A stretch of DNA of 64,000 nt from Erwinia sp. S63 (GTDB lineage Bacteria; Pseudomonadota; Gammaproteobacteria; Enterobacterales; Enterobacteriaceae). The position numbers were made by a program, and so were the translations under genes. Under the pieces are notes generated by a model. It saw only the letters and a list, made by a program, of their open reading frames with translations, searched no databases and had not been told where the DNA came from. This document shows positions 30,156 to 40,508 of the stretch, piece by piece (within the stretch, counting starts at the first letter, position 1; every line of letters begins with the position of its first letter). Location of the stretch: NCBI RefSeq assembly GCF_016625195.1, contig NZ_JACVUP010000012.1, positions 124,001-188,000 of the forward strand, read 5' to 3'.

Positions 30156-31202
30156 TTATTTGCGTTGTAGGTTGTTGCTGAAACTGTCGAGTAAACGCTG
30201 ACTGACCTGATCCAAATCCACCACCTCACAGGCACCGTTCAGCGCGATGGCTTCGCGTGGCATGCCGAACACCACACAACTGGCCTCGTCCTGCGCCAGC
30301 GTCCAGGCACCGGCCTGTCGCAGCGTTAGCAGGCCGCGTGCGCCATCGTTGCCCATACCGGTGAGGATGGCGGCGCTGGCGAGTTTGCCTGCCTGCTGCG
30401 CCACGGAATGGAAAAGCACATCCACCGACGGGCGATGGCGATTGACCGGCGCGTTGTCGCTGATCTGCACTTCGTAACCCCGGCTTCGGCGCACGATCTC
30501 CAGATGACGATCGCCCGGCGCAATCAGGGCATTGCCCGGCAACAGTGGTTCACCGTGTTCGGCTTCACGTACCGAAATCTGGCACAGTGAGTCCATGCGT
30601 TGGGCGAAGGAGCGGGTAAAACCGGCAGGCATATGTTGGGCGATGACGATGCCGGGACTGCTTAACGGCATCTGTGTCAGCACCCGGCGCAGCGCTTCGG
30701 TGCCGCCTGTAGACGAGCCAATGGCGATGATTTGCGAGGCATCGGTCTTGATGCCAGCCAGCAGCGCACCGGAGGCAGAGTTGAGCCGATAGCGATTGGG
30801 ATTGGCTTTGGCGGCTCCACGAATTTTGTCTGCCAGCAGCGCGCCCCATGCCGCCAGATCGCCGGGCATCTGGTTACCGGGTTTAGGGATAAAATCCACC
30901 GCACCCTGTTCCAATGCATTGAGCGTGGCGCTGGATCCGCGCGTGGTCATGCTGGAGATCATGATCACTGGCATGGGCCGCAGCCGCATCAGTCGGCTCA
31001 GAAACTCCAGCCCGTCCATGCGCGGCATATCAATATCCAGCGTCAGCACATCCGGGTTGAGTTGTTTAATCAGGTCACGGGCGATCAGCGGATCGGGTGC
31101 CGTAGCCACCATCTCCATATCGGCCTGCTGATTGACGATGGCGCTGAGCATATTGCGCATTAAGGTGGAATCATCCACCGCCATCACGCGTATTCGCTTC
31201 AA
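30156..31202 (-). CDS. cheB: Chemotaxis protein-glutamate methylesterase/deamidase CheB
   Basis: 348-residue enzyme removing receptor methyl groups: an N-terminal receiver ([22 protein letters not shown]) joined to a C-terminal esterase with catalytic Ser ([12 protein letters not shown]), His (IAQHMPAGF) and Asp ([11 protein letters not shown]). The start is TTG 31202: GGAGG lies seven bases upstream, and the next ATG would cut off the conserved first strand [11 protein letters not shown]. It overlaps the cheR stop by four bases. Confidence 0.93.
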   Translation of the reverse strand: MKRIRVMAVDDSTLMRNMLSAIVNQQADMEMVATAPDPLIARDLIKQLNPDVLTLDIDMPRMDGLEFLSRLMRLRPMPVIMISSMTTRGSSATLNALEQGAVDFIPKPGNQMPGDLAAWGALLADKIRGAAKANPNRYRLNSASGALLAGIKTDASQIIAIGSSTGGTEALRRVLTQMPLSSPGIVIAQHMPAGFTRSFAQRMDSLCQISVREAEHGEPLLPGNALIAPGDRHLEIVRRSRGYEVQISDNAPVNRHRPSVDVLFHSVAQQAGKLASAAILTGMGNDGARGLLTLRQAGAWTLAQDEASCVVFGMPREAIALNGACEVVDLDQVSQRLLDSFSNNLQRK

Positions 31203-32050
31203 GGTGCAACCTCCATCCGTTCGTAAACTGATTGCCCGCGCAACTGCAGCGGCAACGTGGGCTGGGAGAAGTGTTCAGAGTGACCAACAAACAGCAAACC
31301 ACCGGGTTTAAGCAGGCGAGCGAAGCGCTCCAGCAGCCGCAGCTGGGTGGGAAAATCAAAATAGATCATCACGTTGCGGCAGAAGATGGCATCAAACGGC
31401 TGAGGAAGTGGCCAGCAGTCCGCCAGCAGATTGATCTGCTGATAATGGATGTTCGCCAACAGCGCGGGTTTCACTTTGACGTGCTCGCGACTGTGACCAC
31501 TGCCGCGCAGAAAATAGAGGCGTTTCTGCGCCTGCGTCAGCATTTGAATGTCGCTGAAGCGATAGATTCCCGCCTGCGCTTTGGCCAGCACATCGGTATC
31601 AATGTCAGAAGCCCAGACGCGTAATCCGCTGCCCAAAACCTGATCCAGCGTGATGGCGATTGAACAGGGTTCTTCACCGGTCGATGCGGCGGTACACCAC
31701 ACGCGATAATCTTTCGGACGCTGGCGTGCATGTTCCGCCAGAATCGGGAAATGATGCGCTTCACGGAAAAACGATGTGAGATTGGTGGTCATGGCATTGA
31801 TAAAAATCTGCCACTCCGGCTGCTCAGGACGGGATTCCAGCAGGTCGGCATAAGCTGTAAAGGTGTTCAGTTTGAGTTCGCGCACCCGGCGCGCGAGACG
31901 GTTAAATATCATCTCTTTTTTTTGTGCATTCACCACAATACCGGCACGCTGATAAATCAGTTTTCCCAGGCGAATTAATTCAACATCGGTTAATGACAGC
32001 GAACCGGGTAATAAGCGCGCAGCTGTGGTGTTATTTTCATGCATTGCCAT
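31199..32050 (-). CDS. cheR: Chemotaxis receptor methyltransferase CheR
   Basis: 283-residue SAM-dependent methyltransferase that methylates receptor glutamates. N-terminal helical domain with [10 protein letters not shown], then the methyltransferase domain with STGEEP near residue 125, [14 protein letters not shown] and [13 protein letters not shown]. The SAM loop reads [10 protein letters not shown] where E. coli has STGEEPYSIA. The ATG at 32050 is preferred (AGG upstream); a second ATG follows at 32044. It starts seven bases after fliE stops, so fliE heads this operon. Confidence 0.94.
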   Translation of the reverse strand: MAMHENNTTAARLLPGSLSLTDVELIRLGKLIYQRAGIVVNAQKKEMIFNRLARRVRELKLNTFTAYADLLESRPEQPEWQIFINAMTTNLTSFFREAHHFPILAEHARQRPKDYRVWCTAASTGEEPCSIAITLDQVLGSGLRVWASDIDTDVLAKAQAGIYRFSDIQMLTQAQKRLYFLRGSGHSREHVKVKPALLANIHYQQINLLADCWPLPQPFDAIFCRNVMIYFDFPTQLRLLERFARLLKPGGLLFVGHSEHFSQPTLPLQLRGQSVYERMEVAP

Positions 32051-32056
32051 CAAGCC

Positions 32057-32368
32057 TTATACCGGCGTATTCATCACTTCCTGATACGCAGCAATCATTT
32101 TATTTTTAGCCTGCATGCCAAAGCTAAATGAAATTGAGGATTTCTGCATCGCCAGCATCACATCGTTAAGGCCGAGATCGCTGCTGCCTGACATCCACTG
32201 CTGCGTTTTGGTTTTGGCATCCAGCTGGGTTTTATTTATCTCATTGATACTGTGTAATAACTTATCCGAGAAGGAAGGGGTGTTATCGCGCGGTGATATC
32301 GCACCTGTGACTTGTTGCGCCTGAGATTGAATCTGATCGAGTACGCCTCGTAATAAGCTCGCTGACAT
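32057..32368 (-). CDS. fliE: Flagellar MS ring-rod junction protein FliE
   Basis: 103-residue proximal-rod component that links the MS ring to the rod and is the first axial export substrate. The family pattern is clear: FSDKLLHSINEINKTQ and the C-terminal LNDVMLAMQKSSISFSFGM with AYQEVMNTPV at the end. It is divergent from fliF, as in E. coli, but here it heads an operon continuing into cheR. Confidence 0.94.
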   Translation of the reverse strand: MSASLLRGVLDQIQSQAQQVTGAISPRDNTPSFSDKLLHSINEINKTQLDAKTKTQQWMSGSSDLGLNDVMLAMQKSSISFSFGMQAKNKMIAAYQEVMNTPV

Positions 32369-32550
32369 GCTTCACGCCCATTGGAATAAAAATACAGAGC
32401 GGCAGATTAGCATTCGAGGCTATTCATCAGAAAATGCAATAAGCCAACACAACTTCGAGCTTATTGCCCATTAATAAATCGCGCTTTCGAGGAATAATGA
32501 TTCTCTGAATATTCCTGATGACCTATTACTATTTTTTACAGGAAGGCGGC

Positions 32551-34200
32551 ATGAGTGCCACGTTAAAGGATTTAAATCATCACCCGTCCGCACAATTAAA
32601 ATCGGTGCTGTTATCGCTGCGATCCAGCCCGAAAATCGCGCTGGCGATTGCCGCAGCGGCCACGCTTTCGGTGGTTATCGCGCTGGTGATGTGGGCCAAT
32701 CAGCAGAGTTACAGCATCCTGCTCAGCAATATCAGTGATGAAGACGGCGGTGCCATCGTGGCGCAGCTCACCCAGCTGAACGTTCCTTATCGCATTGACG
32801 CATCCAGCGGTACGATCCGGGTGCCAGAAGGGCAGGTGCATGAAGTCCGTATGAAGCTGGCGCAGCAGGGGTTACCCAAGGGCGGTGCAGTCGGCTTTGA
32901 GCTGCTGGATCAGGAAAAATTTGGCATCAGCCAGTTCAGCGAGCAAGTGAACTTCCAGCGCGCGCTGGAGGGGGAACTGTCGCGCACCATTGAGAACCTC
33001 GGCCCAATCCGGTCGGCGCGGGTGCATCTGGCGGTGCCCAAACCGTCCCTGTTTGTGCGTGAGCAGAAAGCGCCTACCGCTTCGGTGAGCGTCAACTTGA
33101 TCAACGGCCGCACGCTGGATGAAGGCCAGATTGTGGCGATTACGCATCTGATCTCCAGTGCAGTGACCGGTCTGGCAGCAGAGAACGTCACGCTGGTGGA
33201 TCAGCGTGGCAATTTGCTGACGCAGGGTGGCATGCGCGGTCTGCAAACTTCACAGCTGAAATACACCAACGACATTGAGTTTGATTACCAGCAGCGAATT
33301 CAACGCATGCTGGCGCCGCTGGTGGGTGAAAACAACGTGCGCGCGCAGGTCACGGCGCAGATTGATTTCACCCAGCTGGAGCAGACGCAGGAGCAATATC
33401 AGCCGAATAGCGATCCGCAAAAAATGGCGATTCGCAGCCGACAGGCCAGCCAGGCAGAGCAGGGCAACAACAGTGGCACTGGCGGTGTCCCTGGCGCACT
33501 CAGCCACCAACCGCCCACGCCCGCCACGGCACCGATTACCCAGCCATTAGGTGCCAGCGACAGCAAACGTCCCGCTGGCCAGCCTTTCAATAATCGTAAC
33601 GACGAGACCACCAATTTTGAGCTGGACCGCACGCTGACCCACAGCAAATCCAGCATCGGCCGCATTGAACGTCTTTCGGTGGCGGTGGTGATTAACCATC
33701 TGCCGCAGGGCGAAGAGGGCAGCGTGAGTGCGATGAGTGATGAGCAGCTGGCCCGCCTGAATACCCTGGTGCAGGAAGCGATTGGCTATCAAGCCACGCG
33801 GGGAGACAGCATCAATATCATGCATGCGCCGTTTAACGGTCTGGTCGATGAGCCTCCGCTGCCGCTGTGGCAGCAGGCGAGTTTCCACACGCTGTTAATG
33901 AATCTGTTCCGCTATCTGGTGGTGGCGATCATCGCCTGGATCATGTGGCGCAAACTGGTGCAACCGAGCTGGGAACGCCATCAGCAGACCACGCTGCGCC
34001 AGATGGAGCTGGAGAAAGAGGCGCGCGACGAGGCCGCTGCAGCGCAAAAACATGCGGCAGAGAACGATGTGCGCCAGCGTGCTCAGCAGCGTGCGCATAC
34101 CGAAATTAGCACTCAGCAACTGCGTGAGCTGGCAGAGCAGGAGCCTCGCGTGATTGCGCTGGTGCTGCGCCAGTGGATGAACCAGGAGGGCAGGCCATGA
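32551..34200 (+). CDS. fliF: Flagellar MS-ring protein FliF
   Basis: 549-residue inner-membrane ring protein on which the basal body assembles. Membrane helices lie near residues 29-50 ([20 protein letters not shown]) and 447-467, enclosing the periplasmic ring-building motifs ([41 protein letters not shown]). The C-terminal tail for FliG binding is present. ATG 32551 with AGGAAGG upstream is chosen over an in-frame start at 32518. Overlaps fliG as ATGA. First gene of a run continuing to fliR. Confidence 0.96.
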   Translation: MSATLKDLNHHPSAQLKSVLLSLRSSPKIALAIAAAATLSVVIALVMWANQQSYSILLSNISDEDGGAIVAQLTQLNVPYRIDASSGTIRVPEGQVHEVRMKLAQQGLPKGGAVGFELLDQEKFGISQFSEQVNFQRALEGELSRTIENLGPIRSARVHLAVPKPSLFVREQKAPTASVSVNLINGRTLDEGQIVAITHLISSAVTGLAAENVTLVDQRGNLLTQGGMRGLQTSQLKYTNDIEFDYQQRIQRMLAPLVGENNVRAQVTAQIDFTQLEQTQEQYQPNSDPQKMAIRSRQASQAEQGNNSGTGGVPGALSHQPPTPATAPITQPLGASDSKRPAGQPFNNRNDETTNFELDRTLTHSKSSIGRIERLSVAVVINHLPQGEEGSVSAMSDEQLARLNTLVQEAIGYQATRGDSINIMHAPFNGLVDEPPLPLWQQASFHTLLMNLFRYLVVAIIAWIMWRKLVQPSWERHQQTTLRQMELEKEARDEAAAAQKHAAENDVRQRAQQRAHTEISTQQLRELAEQEPRVIALVLRQWMNQEGRP

Positions 34201-35183
34201 ATGCGGCAGATAAGAGTGCGGTGGTGATGCTGACGCTGGGCGACGAGCTGGCGGCAGAGGTGTTTAAGCATCTGAATGCGCATGAGGTGAAGCAGATCGG
34301 CGGTGCGATGGTCAACATGGCCGGATTTAGCCATCAGCAAATGGCGGCGGTATTGCAGGAGTTTGAACAGGATTCCAGTGAATATGCCGCGCTCAGCCTG
34401 AACACCAATGACTATCTGCGCAGCGTGCTGGTGAAAGCGCTAGGCGAAGATCGCGCCAGTTCGCTGCTGGAAGATCTGCTGGACACCCAGCAGGGCAGCA
34501 ACGGCATGGAAACGCTCAACTTTATGGAGCCGCAGGCGGTGTACGATCTGATTTGTGAAGAGCATCCGCAGATCATCGCCACCATTCTGGTGCACCTTAA
34601 GCGCAATCAGGCCGCTGATGTGCTGGGCAAGTTTGAAGACCGCGAGCGCAACGACATCATGCTGCGTATCGCCACCTTTGGCGGCGTCCAGCCCGCCGCG
34701 CTGCAAGAGCTGACCGAAGTGTTGAATACCTTGCTGGATGGTCAAAATCTCAAGCGCAGCAAAATGGGCGGCGTGCGACCGGCCGCTGAGATCCTTAACC
34801 TGATGAAAACTCAGCAGGAGGCTTCTGCGATTGAAGCGGTGCGTGATTTTGATCACGAGCTGGCGCAGAAACTGATCGATGAGATGTTCCTGTTTGAGAA
34901 TCTGATTGAAGTGGAAGATCGCCATATTCAACGTCTGCTGCAAGAGATCGAAAATGAAACCCTGTTGATCGCGCTAAAAGGGGCCAACGAGGCGCTGCGC
35001 ACCAAGTTCCTCGCCAACATGTCGCGCCGCCAGGCTGAGCTGATCCTCGACGATCTGGCTTCGCGTGGGCCGGTGCGCTTGTCACAGGTTGAAGCCGAGC
35101 AGAAAACCATCCTGAATATTGTGCGCAAACTGGCGGAATCCGGTGAGATTGTGATTGGAGGCAGCGACGATGCCTATGTCTGA
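34197..35183 (+). CDS. fliG: Flagellar motor switch protein FliG
   Basis: 328-residue rotor protein that contacts FliF, FliM and the MotA stator. The start ATG overlaps the fliF stop and follows GGAGG. The middle domain motif [14 protein letters not shown] and the C-terminal torque helix region ([32 protein letters not shown], charged residues on one face) are intact. Confidence 0.96.
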   Translation: MNAADKSAVVMLTLGDELAAEVFKHLNAHEVKQIGGAMVNMAGFSHQQMAAVLQEFEQDSSEYAALSLNTNDYLRSVLVKALGEDRASSLLEDLLDTQQGSNGMETLNFMEPQAVYDLICEEHPQIIATILVHLKRNQAADVLGKFEDRERNDIMLRIATFGGVQPAALQELTEVLNTLLDGQNLKRSKMGGVRPAAEILNLMKTQQEASAIEAVRDFDHELAQKLIDEMFLFENLIEVEDRHIQRLLQEIENETLLIALKGANEALRTKFLANMSRRQAELILDDLASRGPVRLSQVEAEQKTILNIVRKLAESGEIVIGGSDDAYV

Positions 35184-35862
35184 CCACGCACAGTGGCGCC
35201 GCTGGCAGCCGGATAACCTGCTGCAGCAAGAGCCGGAAATCACGGTTGAAATCGATAGTACGGCCTCGGAGGCCCAGCGCCACGCAGATCTGGCGCGCTT
35301 GCGTAAACAGGCTGAACAGCAAGGTTTCAGTCAGGGTATGAAACAGGGGGAAGAGGCGGGCCAGCAGCAGGGCTACGAAGCCGGATGGCGCGAAGGGCAT
35401 GAAGCGGGTCTGGCGCAGGGCATCGAACAGGCCGCAGCACAGCAGCAGGCGCTGTTGCGGCAGGCCGAGTGCTGGCTGCAAAACTTCAGGCTGGCGCGCG
35501 AGAATCTCGACAGTGTGATCCCCGGTCGTCTGGTGCAGTTGGCGCTCACCGCCGTGCAGCAGTTGTATGGCCGCCAGGCACAGATCGATCACCCCGCGCT
35601 GCTGCAACAGATTCGCCAGTTGCTGCAGCATGACGCACTGCTGCACGGCACTATCCAGCTCTACGTGCATCCCGACGATCGTGCGGTGATTGAGCAGGCA
35701 CTGGCGCAGGCGTTAACCGAGACGGGCTGGCAGCTACACAGCGATGCACAGCTGGCGCCCGGCGGCTGTCGCATTACCTCGGCTGAAAGCGAGTTCGATG
35801 CCAGCCTGGAAACGCGCTGGCAGGCGCTGTGCCAGCTGGCGCGTCAGGAGAATGTGCCATGA
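35170..35862 (+). CDS. fliH: Flagellar export ATPase regulator FliH
   Basis: 230-residue negative regulator and stalk partner of the FliI ATPase. Residues about 55-95 show the GxxxG/AxxxG helix repeats typical of FliH ([26 protein letters not shown]). The start ATG 35170 has GGAGG upstream and overlaps the end of fliG by 14 bases; ATG 35176 is an alternative. Confidence 0.92.
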   Translation: MPMSDHAQWRRWQPDNLLQQEPEITVEIDSTASEAQRHADLARLRKQAEQQGFSQGMKQGEEAGQQQGYEAGWREGHEAGLAQGIEQAAAQQQALLRQAECWLQNFRLARENLDSVIPGRLVQLALTAVQQLYGRQAQIDHPALLQQIRQLLQHDALLHGTIQLYVHPDDRAVIEQALAQALTETGWQLHSDAQLAPGGCRITSAESEFDASLETRWQALCQLARQENVP

Positions 35863-37223
35863 GCCAGCAACTCAGGCAATGGCTCGATACCCTCGACACC
35901 ATTGAGCACAACATGGCGGCGGTGCCGGGGTTTCGCCAATACGGCAAACTGACGCGCGCCACCGGGCTGGTGATGGAAGCCGTGGGGCTGATATTGCCGA
36001 TAGGCGCGCTGTGCCTCGTCGAACGGCAGACCGCGCAAGGTAAAACCGTGGTCGACACGGAAGTGGTGGGTTTCAACGGCCACACGCTGTATCTGATGCC
36101 GCTGGCGCAGGTGGAAGGCATTGTGCCTGGCGCGCGGGTGTATGCGCCCGCGCACGACAGCGGCGGGGGTAAACAGTTGCCCGTTGGGCCCCAGCTGTTG
36201 GGTCGGGTGCTGGATGCGCAGGGCCATCCGCTGGATGGCGGTGCTGCATTAGGTAAACCACTGGCCAGTCTGTTTACCGCTTCAATCAATCCGCTGCATC
36301 GCGATCCGATCAAAAGCGTGCTGGACGTTGGCGTGCAGGCGATCAATGGCCTGCTAACAGTCGGTCGTGGTCAGCGCATGGGGCTGTTTGCCGGTTCCGG
36401 CGTTGGCAAAAGTGTTCTGCTTGGCATGATGGCGCGTTTTACCACCGCCGAGGTGATCGTGGTGGGATTAATTGGCGAACGCGGCCGCGAAGTTAAAGAT
36501 TTCATTGAAAATATTCTTGGCGAAGCCGGGCGTTCACGCGCGGTGGTGATTGCCGCACCTGCCGATGTATCCCCGCTGCTGCGCATGCAGGGCGCGGTCT
36601 ATGCCACGCGCATCGCTGAAGACTTCCGCGATCGCGGCATGAATGTCCTGCTGATCATGGATTCCCTGACGCGCTATGCCATGGCGCAGCGTGAAGTGGC
36701 GTTAGCCATCGGCGAGCCGCCCGCCACCAAAGGCTATCCGCCTTCGGTATTTGCCCGGCTGCCCGCGCTGGTGGAGCGCGCGGGCAATGGCATGGCAGGC
36801 GGCGGATCGATCACCGCGTTTTATACCGTATTGACTGAAGGCGACGATCCCCAGGATCCGATTGCCGATGCGGCACGCGCGATTCTCGACGGCCACATTG
36901 TGCTGTCACGTCGGCTGGCGGAAGCGGGGCACTATCCGGCGATTGATATTGAAGCCTCAATCAGCCGCGCCATGACTGAGCTGATCCCGCAGGCGCAATA
37001 TCGCAAGGTGCAGCGCTTTAAGCAGCTGCTGGCTTGCTATCAGCGTAACCGCGATCTGGTCAGTGTCGGTGCCTATGCGTCAGGCAGCGATGCGCTACTC
37101 GATCAGGCCATCGATCGCTTTCCCGTTCTTGAAGCCTTTCTCCTGCAGGCGATTCACCAACGCAGCGACTACCCGACTGCAATGGCGGCGCTGGCTCAAT
37201 TATTCCCTGACATCCCGGAGTGA
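35859..37223 (+). CDS. fliI: Flagellum-specific ATPase FliI
   Basis: 454-residue ATPase of the F1-beta type that energises export-substrate unfolding and release. P-loop [15 protein letters not shown], the catalytic region [14 protein letters not shown], and Walker [21 protein letters not shown] are all intact. The ATG overlaps the fliH stop (ATGA), so translation is coupled. Confidence 0.97.
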   Translation: MSQQLRQWLDTLDTIEHNMAAVPGFRQYGKLTRATGLVMEAVGLILPIGALCLVERQTAQGKTVVDTEVVGFNGHTLYLMPLAQVEGIVPGARVYAPAHDSGGGKQLPVGPQLLGRVLDAQGHPLDGGAALGKPLASLFTASINPLHRDPIKSVLDVGVQAINGLLTVGRGQRMGLFAGSGVGKSVLLGMMARFTTAEVIVVGLIGERGREVKDFIENILGEAGRSRAVVIAAPADVSPLLRMQGAVYATRIAEDFRDRGMNVLLIMDSLTRYAMAQREVALAIGEPPATKGYPPSVFARLPALVERAGNGMAGGGSITAFYTVLTEGDDPQDPIADAARAILDGHIVLSRRLAEAGHYPAIDIEASISRAMTELIPQAQYRKVQRFKQLLACYQRNRDLVSVGAYASGSDALLDQAIDRFPVLEAFLLQAIHQRSDYPTAMAALAQLFPDIPE

Positions 37224-37225
37224 CA

Positions 37226-37675
37226 ATGCACATGCGCAATCCCATGGTTATGTTACGTGACAGAGCCGAAGAGACACTGACCGCCTCCACGCAAACGCTG
37301 GGGCAGGTGCAGCAGACGTTGCAGCACGCCGTGGCGCAGCATCAGCAGCTAAAAACCTATGCAGATGAGTATCAGCAGTCACTGCGGCTGGGCATGACGG
37401 GCTGCGGCATGTCGGTGGCGCATCTGGTCAATCATCAGGCGTTTATCGTATCGCTCAATCAGGTGGTCAGGCAGCATGAGAACCAGGTCGATCAGTGCGA
37501 ACGTGCCGTCGATGGCGCGAAAAAATGCTGGATAGATGACAAGCAGCGCCTGAACGCGTTTGAAACCCTGCTGGCGCGGCGGCTGAGTGCTGAGGCGAAG
37601 GCGGCCTGCCGTCGTGAGCAGAAGCTGATGGATGAGTGCGCGCAGCGAATCAATCATCAGCGTGGCCGGTTATGA
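37226..37675 (+). CDS. fliJ: Flagellar export chaperone/stalk protein FliJ
   Basis: 149-residue, almost entirely helical protein that sits in the FliI ring like the gamma subunit of F1 and recycles chaperones. Sequence is weakly conserved, as usual; identity rests on position between fliI and fliK, length, Gln-rich coiled coil (QTLQHAVAQHQQLKTYADEY) and the C-terminal E. coli-like end (MDECAQRINHQRGRL). GGAG lies five bases before ATG 37226. Confidence 0.88.
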   Translation: MHMRNPMVMLRDRAEETLTASTQTLGQVQQTLQHAVAQHQQLKTYADEYQQSLRLGMTGCGMSVAHLVNHQAFIVSLNQVVRQHENQVDQCERAVDGAKKCWIDDKQRLNAFETLLARRLSAEAKAACRREQKLMDECAQRINHQRGRL

Positions 37676-38880
37676 CGATGAATATCACGGCACTGCTTAA
37701 CGGCAAACTCAGCGATGTGTTGAAAACCCGCGAGCCGACTGACGAGGATTTTAGCGAACTGCTGCTGGAGAAGCAGGATGGCATGCTGGCGATGGAGGAA
37801 CCTTTGCTATCGGTGTTGGCCACCGTGAAAGCCGGGCCGGTGCCAGCGCTCGCAGAGCAAGCGCGTGCGCCAGTGTCTGCAATGTCGGGCAGCGACGATC
37901 CCTGCTGGCAGTTGCAACAGCGGGTGAGCCAACAGTCGGCAAGCCAACAGGCGGCCAACCTGCACAGATCGGTCACCGCCGACCCGAACGGATTAAATGA
38001 CGCTGTGTCTGACGCCAGCGGGAAATTCGCTGCTGTGGACATGCGCCATGCGCTTTTCGCCGATAAGGGGCGCCTGCCCATCGCGGATACGCGCCACGCG
38101 CTTCTCGCTAACTCAGTTAACCTGTCCGTCGCGGGCACGCGCCATGCACTTGTTGCCAACGCGAGTAGCCAGCCTGTCGTGAAGACGCGCAGTCCGCTTC
38201 TCGCCGACATGCGCGGCGCGCCCGCCGATCGGTTTAGTCCGCCAGGTTCAGGCAGCCAGTCACCTGTGCCGCAGCCCGAAGTCTCTGTCACGGCAGCCAG
38301 CGGGCTGCTCGCCGAGCGACAAATGACACCGATTCTGGCATCGCACACTGACACCACAGCGATCACCGAGCTGGGACTCTCCACCAATCATCCTACTCCG
38401 ATGCCGTTACAGCGAGCGCTGCCCGCGCCGGCAACGGTCATGGTTGCCCTGCAACATCCACCTGAAGCCCCCGCGTGGAAGCAGGAATTCAGCCAGCAGA
38501 TTGCATTACTGAGCCGTCAGGGCGTGCACAGTGCGGAGATCCGTCTGCACCCGGAGAGCTTAGGCTCGTTGCAAATTTCCCTGCGCATGCAGCAAGAACA
38601 GGCGCAGATCCACATTGTCAGCGAACATGCCGGCGTACGTCAGGCCATTGAGCAGGCCTTGCCTCAGCTACGAGCGGCGATGGCCGAATCGGGCGTGCAA
38701 CTGGGGCAAGCCAGCGTGGGCAGTGAAAACCCGCATGCCAATGCAGATGGCCAGCGCGGATCCTCACAGCCACCATCGCCTGACGATGCAGATGACCATC
38801 TAGCGGGAGAAGACGAATCCACTACAGAGTTAATAGCGTCAGCACCGGGAAATAGTTATGGAATAAATACCTTCGTATAA
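37672..38880 (+). CDS. fliK: Flagellar hook-length control protein FliK with internal repeats
   Basis: 402-residue secreted molecular ruler that sets hook length and triggers the FlhB switch. The C-terminal Flg_hook domain is clear (HSAEIRLHPESLGSLQISLR, QAQIHIVSEHAGVRQAIEQA). The central ruler part is low-complexity and contains four 16-residue tandem repeats at 38038-38229 built on RHALLA. The start overlaps the fliJ stop (ATGA). Because ruler length sets hook length, repeat number could matter for the hook of this system. Confidence 0.93.
   Translation: MTMNITALLNGKLSDVLKTREPTDEDFSELLLEKQDGMLAMEEPLLSVLATVKAGPVPALAEQARAPVSAMSGSDDPCWQLQQRVSQQSASQQAANLHRSVTADPNGLNDAVSDASGKFAAVDMRHALFADKGRLPIADTRHALLANSVNLSVAGTRHALVANASSQPVVKTRSPLLADMRGAPADRFSPPGSGSQSPVPQPEVSVTAASGLLAERQMTPILASHTDTTAITELGLSTNHPTPMPLQRALPAPATVMVALQHPPEAPAWKQEFSQQIALLSRQGVHSAEIRLHPESLGSLQISLRMQQEQAQIHIVSEHAGVRQAIEQALPQLRAAMAESGVQLGQASVGSENPHANADGQRGSSQPPSPDDADDHLAGEDESTTELIASAPGNSYGINTFV
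38038..38229 (+). repeat. Four tandem 48-base units inside fliK
   Basis: Units at 38038-38085, 38086-38133, 38134-38181 and 38182-38229, encoding 16 residues each: DMRHALFADKGRLPIA, DTRHALLANSVNLSVA, GTRHALVANASSQPVV and KTRSPLLADMRGAPAD. The units have drifted in DNA sequence, so the expansion is not recent. Confidence 0.85.
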
Positions 38881-39003
38881 AAGGGTGAATTAGCCTCAGG
38901 TGTGAAATGACATTGGCTCATTCCACCCCATCAAAAAATATTATAATCATGCTCTTCATCAATATTGTTGAGTCTATTAACTCTCACGCTGAGTGTATTC
39001 ATT

Positions 39004-39492
39004 ATGGAAGAAGAAAAGACCGATAAACCAAAACGTAGCCGCCTGCGAACACTCCTTTTAATATTTCTCGCGCTCAGCCTGATAACCCTGGGTGGAGGTG
39101 CAGCGTATTGGTTTTGGCTGGAAAAACAGAACGCCTCGACTGACGAGCCGAAAGAACCGGTAATAGAAAAAGTAGATCCGGTCTATGTGCCGCTGAATAC
39201 TTTCACCGTCAGCCTTAAACCCACTGAGGAAGAAGCCGACCGCGTGCTGTATTTAGGCATTACGGTAAGTTTTATTGATTCACAGTCATCGGCGACGTTA
39301 GCGAAATTTATGCCGGAATATCGCAGCAGGCTGTTTATGTTATTCACCCAGCAAACCTTTGAAACGTTATCAACGGATGAAGGAAAGCATCAGTTGATTG
39401 CCGATATTCAAACAGCACTCAGCCAGCCATTGCCACATCAACAGGCAATCACGCCCGCTGAAGTGTTAATTAATGAATTTATTCTGCGGTAA
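39004..39492 (+). CDS. fliL: Flagellar basal body-associated protein FliL
   Basis: 162-residue single-pass membrane protein that surrounds stators and helps torque. Basic N-terminus (KPKRSRLRT), one membrane helix (LLLIFLALSLITLGGGAAYWFW, about residues 18-40), periplasmic domain beginning VPLNTFTVSLKP. ATG 39004 is chosen over an in-frame upstream start at 38965. A 123-base gap after fliK leaves room for a promoter. Confidence 0.94.
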   Translation: MEEEKTDKPKRSRLRTLLLIFLALSLITLGGGAAYWFWLEKQNASTDEPKEPVIEKVDPVYVPLNTFTVSLKPTEEEADRVLYLGITVSFIDSQSSATLAKFMPEYRSRLFMLFTQQTFETLSTDEGKHQLIADIQTALSQPLPHQQAITPAEVLINEFILR

Positions 39493-39497
39493 ATACT

Positions 39498-40508
39498 ATG
39501 TCAGATAGCTTTTTGTCTCAGGATGAAATTGATCGCCTGCTGAATGCCGACAGTGATAGCAGCGCCCCGGTCTCAGACAGTGCAGAAGCCAGTGATATCC
39601 GGCCTTACGATCCGCATACGCAGCGTCGGGTGATTCGCGAGCGTCTGCACTCGCTGGAGATCATTAATGAGCGCTTCGCCCGCCAGTTTCGCATCGGGCT
39701 GTTCAATCTGCTGCGTCGTGGCCCGGATGTGACCGCTGGCAATATTCAAATCCAGTCCTACCACGAGTTCGCGCGCAATTTGCCGGTGCCCACCAACCTG
39801 AATCTGCTGCATCTGCATCCGTTGCGCGGCACCTCGCTGATGGCCTTCTCGCCGGGGTTGGTGTTTATGGCGGTGGATAACCTGTTTGGCGGCGATGGGC
39901 GTTTTCCCACCAAAGCCGACGGGCGCGAATTCACCCCCACCGAGCAGCGTGTGATTAACCGCATGGTGAGCATGGCGCGTGAAGCCTATGAGTTCGCCTG
40001 GAGCACCATTTTCAGCATCAAAACCGAGTACATCCGCTCAGAAATGCAGGTGAAGTTCACCAACATCACCTCATCACCCAATGACGTGGTGGTGACCACT
40101 CCGTTTGCGGTCGAGATTGGCTCGCATCGCGGCGAATTCAATATTTGCATCCCGTTTAGCACTCTCGAACCGCTGCGCGAACTGTTAAGCAATCCGCCGC
40201 TCAGCCACTCCCGCAGTGAAGATGCTCACTGGCGCGGCATGCTGGCGGGCGAGATGCGCGAAACCGAGCTGGAGCTGGTGGCGACCTTTGCGCAAATGGA
40301 AACCCGACTCTCGTCGGTGCTGCGCATGCAGCAGGGCGATGTGCTGACCTTCGACAAACAGGATCGCATCACCGCCAGCGCCGGCGGTGTGCCGATATTC
40401 ACCGCGCACTACGGGGCCGTGAATAACCAATATGCCCTCAAGGTTGAACAAAAAGTTCAGCCCGCATTGTCATCAATTAGCAAGGAGCCACATCCCCATG
40501 AGCGATAA
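39498..40508 (+). CDS. fliM: Flagellar motor switch protein FliM
   Basis: 336-residue C-ring protein. The N-terminal CheY-P binding peptide is intact (FLSQDEIDRLLNAD, cf. ILSQAEIDALLNGD in E. coli), followed by the CheC-like middle domain and the C-terminal SpoA domain (FDKQDRITASAGGVPIFTAH). It overlaps fliN by 11 bases. Confidence 0.97.
   Translation: MSDSFLSQDEIDRLLNADSDSSAPVSDSAEASDIRPYDPHTQRRVIRERLHSLEIINERFARQFRIGLFNLLRRGPDVTAGNIQIQSYHEFARNLPVPTNLNLLHLHPLRGTSLMAFSPGLVFMAVDNLFGGDGRFPTKADGREFTPTEQRVINRMVSMAREAYEFAWSTIFSIKTEYIRSEMQVKFTNITSSPNDVVVTTPFAVEIGSHRGEFNICIPFSTLEPLRELLSNPPLSHSRSEDAHWRGMLAGEMRETELELVATFAQMETRLSSVLRMQQGDVLTFDKQDRITASAGGVPIFTAHYGAVNNQYALKVEQKVQPALSSISKEPHPHER

Noticed and set aside
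34795-35670. 291-codon minus-strand open frame opposite fliG/fliH
   Set aside because: Complete overlap with two well-supported flagellar genes; composition effect of GC-rich codons.
37650-38387. 245-codon minus-strand open frame opposite fliK
   Set aside because: Shadow of fliK; its repetitive look mirrors the tandem repeats on the coding strand.
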